From contig BDGG01000003.1 in NCBI GenBank assembly GCA_001949185.1, positions 1,993,298-2,057,297 on the forward strand: 64,000 nt of DNA, read 5' to 3'. This DNA comes from Ramazzottius varieornatus. Taxonomy: Eukaryota > Tardigrada > Eutardigrada > Parachela > Ramazzottiidae. Position 1 is the stretch's first letter; the number at the start of each line of letters is the position of its first letter. Below the pieces are notes generated by a model, which had not been told where the DNA came from, did not search any database, and saw nothing but the letters and a program-made list of their open reading frames with translations. Shown piece after piece: positions 61,940 through 64,000 of this stretch. A program made the translations under genes and the position numbers.

Positions 61940-63953
61940 ATGAGGTACGCGGAGACAGATTTCGAACCAGGATCCACGAGTTCCGTCATGGACTTCCGCA
62001 AAGGCATCCAAAGCTGGGACGGCGTCCACGTCATGCCCGACCGTCTCTCCAGTCTTCCTCGTCGGCCCACAAACATTCCCACGGAATCCGTCGTCCATGA
62101 CTTCCAGACCGTCCGACAACGCTACTATCGCCAACGCACTCGGAGGGTCAACAACAAGTCCCGCCATGCACGACGTCTTCCTCGTCTACTGTACAAAGAT
62201 GGAGCATACACCCTCATCCCCAAAAACGTGCCCAACTGGATGTCGCGCTTCCTCACGGACTTCTGGAACACTTTGCTGGATATGTCCTGGTCGGCTGTGT
62301 TGCTTTTATTTCTGATAGGTTACTTGACGGTGTGGTTCCTGTTCGCTGGAATATTCTACGGCATCTCCTACGCAAATGGAGACTTCAACGTACACTCTAA
62401 CTCCACAAAAAGTAGACCGATGTGCGTTGTGCTGGGTGACGATCGAGGACCTTCGCTCTCCGGAATGTTTCTGTTTTCCGTGGAGACACTCAGGACCATT
62501 GGCTATGGTACGTGACTTCTAGTGCACTTTTTTGTCGACGCTTTACGTGGGAATATGGTACCGTAGTTTAGATGGGTGATAATCTGAAGTGTCGACAGGG
62601 TTCTCTTGCCAGACTGATTGTTCGCTGGGACCAAAGTCCGATCGATTAGATTATGAACCTTCTTTTATCTCAAATGTTTACTCAACTCGACAAACATCAT
62701 TTAACCATGATTTATTACAGTAAAATTAACCTTCTTACAAACAATAGATTAATGGGGACGTGAGTAAATAAATTTTACCAGACCGTTTCCCCAATGGCGC
62801 AAGCTGCTACCTAGTAACAGCTGAGTACGTGCGCCACTGGAGATGGCGATCTGGCACAGTTCATTTTACCCACGTCCCAATGATATTGTTTTTAACTCAC
62901 AGGTTCGCGGTATCCGACGGAGCATTGTGGTGGAACCATCTTTTTTCTCTGCGCCGGCTGCATGGTCAGCGTCCTCCTGGAAAGCGTCCTTGTAGGCCTC
63001 CTCCTCGCCAAGACCCACGTTCCGCAAAAGCGCAGCCAAACCCTGATCTTCAGCAAGTTCGCTACGATCTGCACTCGGGATAATCAGCTGGTCCTCCTGT
63101 TCCGGCTTGCTAACATCAGGACCAGTCTCATGCTTCAAATAGTCCTGAAGGCGTACCTGGTATATGCGAAGAAGACTGACGAAGGCGAGGAGATGCCATT
63201 TCATCAACATGAGATTAACCTGCAGGTCGACCAGAACGGCGACCAAGTCTTTCTGGGATGGCCGGCAACCGTCAAGCATGTTATCGACAGTAGCAGTCCT
63301 TTCTACTACTTGTCGAAGAAGAACCTCAGTCGGGCTGCTTTCGAATTGATCGTTATCCTAGAAGGCATCGTCGAATCCACAGGTACTACCCTACAAGATC
63401 GTTACATCAAGTGGCGCAGTTATCACTGTTAATTGGCGGAAATGTGCGCCACTCAAGAAAGCGACCTTCCACGTTTTATTTGACCGGCTCTCAATTTACT
63501 CAAATATGGTGTCGCTCAACAGGTGCGTCGGTTCAAGCTCGAACTTCCTACGTACCGAACGAGATCCTGTGGGGGAAACGCTTCGACAACATGTACATCT
63601 ATGACGAGCACACCCCCGATGAAGTCTTCGACTTTCGTTACTTCGAGACGACGACACTACAAGCAAAGATGGGTGATCTGTCTGCCTTTGACCGCGATCA
63701 GAAAGCCGAGCTCCTAACCGGTTCGACAGGTCTCGGCACAATATTAAATTCCAGCTCCGAGGACCTCGTCGATGGACCGGGATGTAAGGACGCCGAACCC
63801 TTACTTTCACCCTCCTTAGCGGATGCTCTCGACATTCCTTACGATCTCATGCAAGCGAAAGCCAACTTTGCCAGGGCTGCTTCGCATCGACGGGATAGTA
63901 TTCGGTCGACGCGATTGAGAAGCCGGTCGAGTATGTTGCAGGCTATTATGGAG
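61940..63953 (+). CDS. Inward-rectifier potassium channel (Kir), 3' end outside window
   Basis: Tetrameric plasma-membrane K+ channel. Exons 61940-62507, 62903-63382 and 63523-63953 are seen (493 residues), and a donor GTGAGT at 63,954 shows that it continues. Order: a basic N-terminal domain, TM1 (SAVLLLFLIGYLTVWFLFAG), an extracellular loop with NST, the pore helix and filter (FSVETLRTIGYG then SRYPTEHC), TM2 (GTIFFLCAGCMVSVLLESVL), and the cytoplasmic domain (QTLIFSKFATICTRDNQLVL, FRLANIRTSLM, HQHEINLQVD). In TM2 the rectification-control position appears to be Glu (in LLESV), which in the family goes with strong inward rectification. The last glycine codon of the filter is split by an intron. 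Two introns carry hairpin elements. The start could also be Met at 61,988. Confidence 0.92.
62754..62878. repeat. Hairpin element family, copy 16 (Kir intron), near full length
   Basis: Ends GGGGACGTGAGTAAAT and TTTTACCCACGTCCC; core CCAATGGCGCAAGC / ACGTGCGCCACTGG, with the inner arm GCGATCTGGC. The best example of the GGGACGT subtype. It ends 24 bp before the acceptor of the exon that follows the pore filter. Confidence 0.92.
63385..63492. repeat. Hairpin element family, copy 17 (Kir intron)
   Basis: Core TCAAGTGGCGCAGTTATCAC / AATGTGCGCCACTC, with arms AAGATCGTTACA and GCGACCTTCC. It fills nearly all of the 140-bp intron. Confidence 0.8.
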
Positions 63954-64000
63954 GTGAGTAACCCGAGTAGCGCGGCGCTGTTGTACCGACCAAGCTTGAA

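Overview
The window is nuclear DNA of an invertebrate animal: genes are split by short GT-AG introns (about 40-450 bp), sit on both strands and are closely packed. The best lineage clue is a five-exon gene at 9,079-10,158 for a small secreted protein whose start and end match tardigrade SAHS (secretory abundant heat soluble) proteins, so I read the window as a eutardigrade contig. This rests on remembered family features, not on a search.

Layout. 0.3-10.2 kb: a repeat protein (GSFxYPG), a small unrecognised gene beside its own degenerate inverted copy, two tandem aldo-keto reductase genes (one with a one-base frameshift), and the SAHS gene, all on the minus strand. 10.7-14.7 kb: a multi-exon gene I cannot name with confidence and prefoldin subunit 5, plus strand. 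14.9-22.7 kb: a repeat-rich zone with one arm of a long-range inverted duplication carrying a Cys-Pro-rich gene, a decayed hAT (ZNF862-like) transposase in pieces, a 110-bp hairpin and a 660-bp element with terminal inverted repeats. 23.1-31.6 kb: a trithorax/KMT2A-like gene with PHD fingers, extended PHD, FYRN and FYRC but no recognisable SET domain. 31.6-42.9 kb: no gene I can support. 42.9-46.3 kb: a single-pass leucine-rich-repeat receptor. 47.1-48.1 kb: Rab5. 49.8-54.4 kb: FACT subunit SPT16. 54.7-55.3 kb: a palindrome around an assembly gap. 55.3-56.7 kb: the second arm of the duplication with the second Cys-Pro-rich gene. 56.7-60.7 kb: a long coiled-coil protein. 61.1 kb: tRNA-Ala(TGC). 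61.9 kb to the edge: an inward-rectifier potassium channel running off the window.

Most genes are unrelated housekeeping, chromatin and membrane genes with no sign of an operon or a joint pathway. What connects the window is repeat biology. A hairpin element of about 120 bp (core AGTGGCGCAC...GTGCGCCACT, ends GGGACGT or GGGAGCTC) occurs about 17 times, mostly inside introns. The two Cys-Pro genes lie in duplicated blocks in opposite orientation 40 kb apart. The block at 55.3-56.7 kb looks like the source, because the other one carries a cut-off piece of the coiled-coil gene's first exon.
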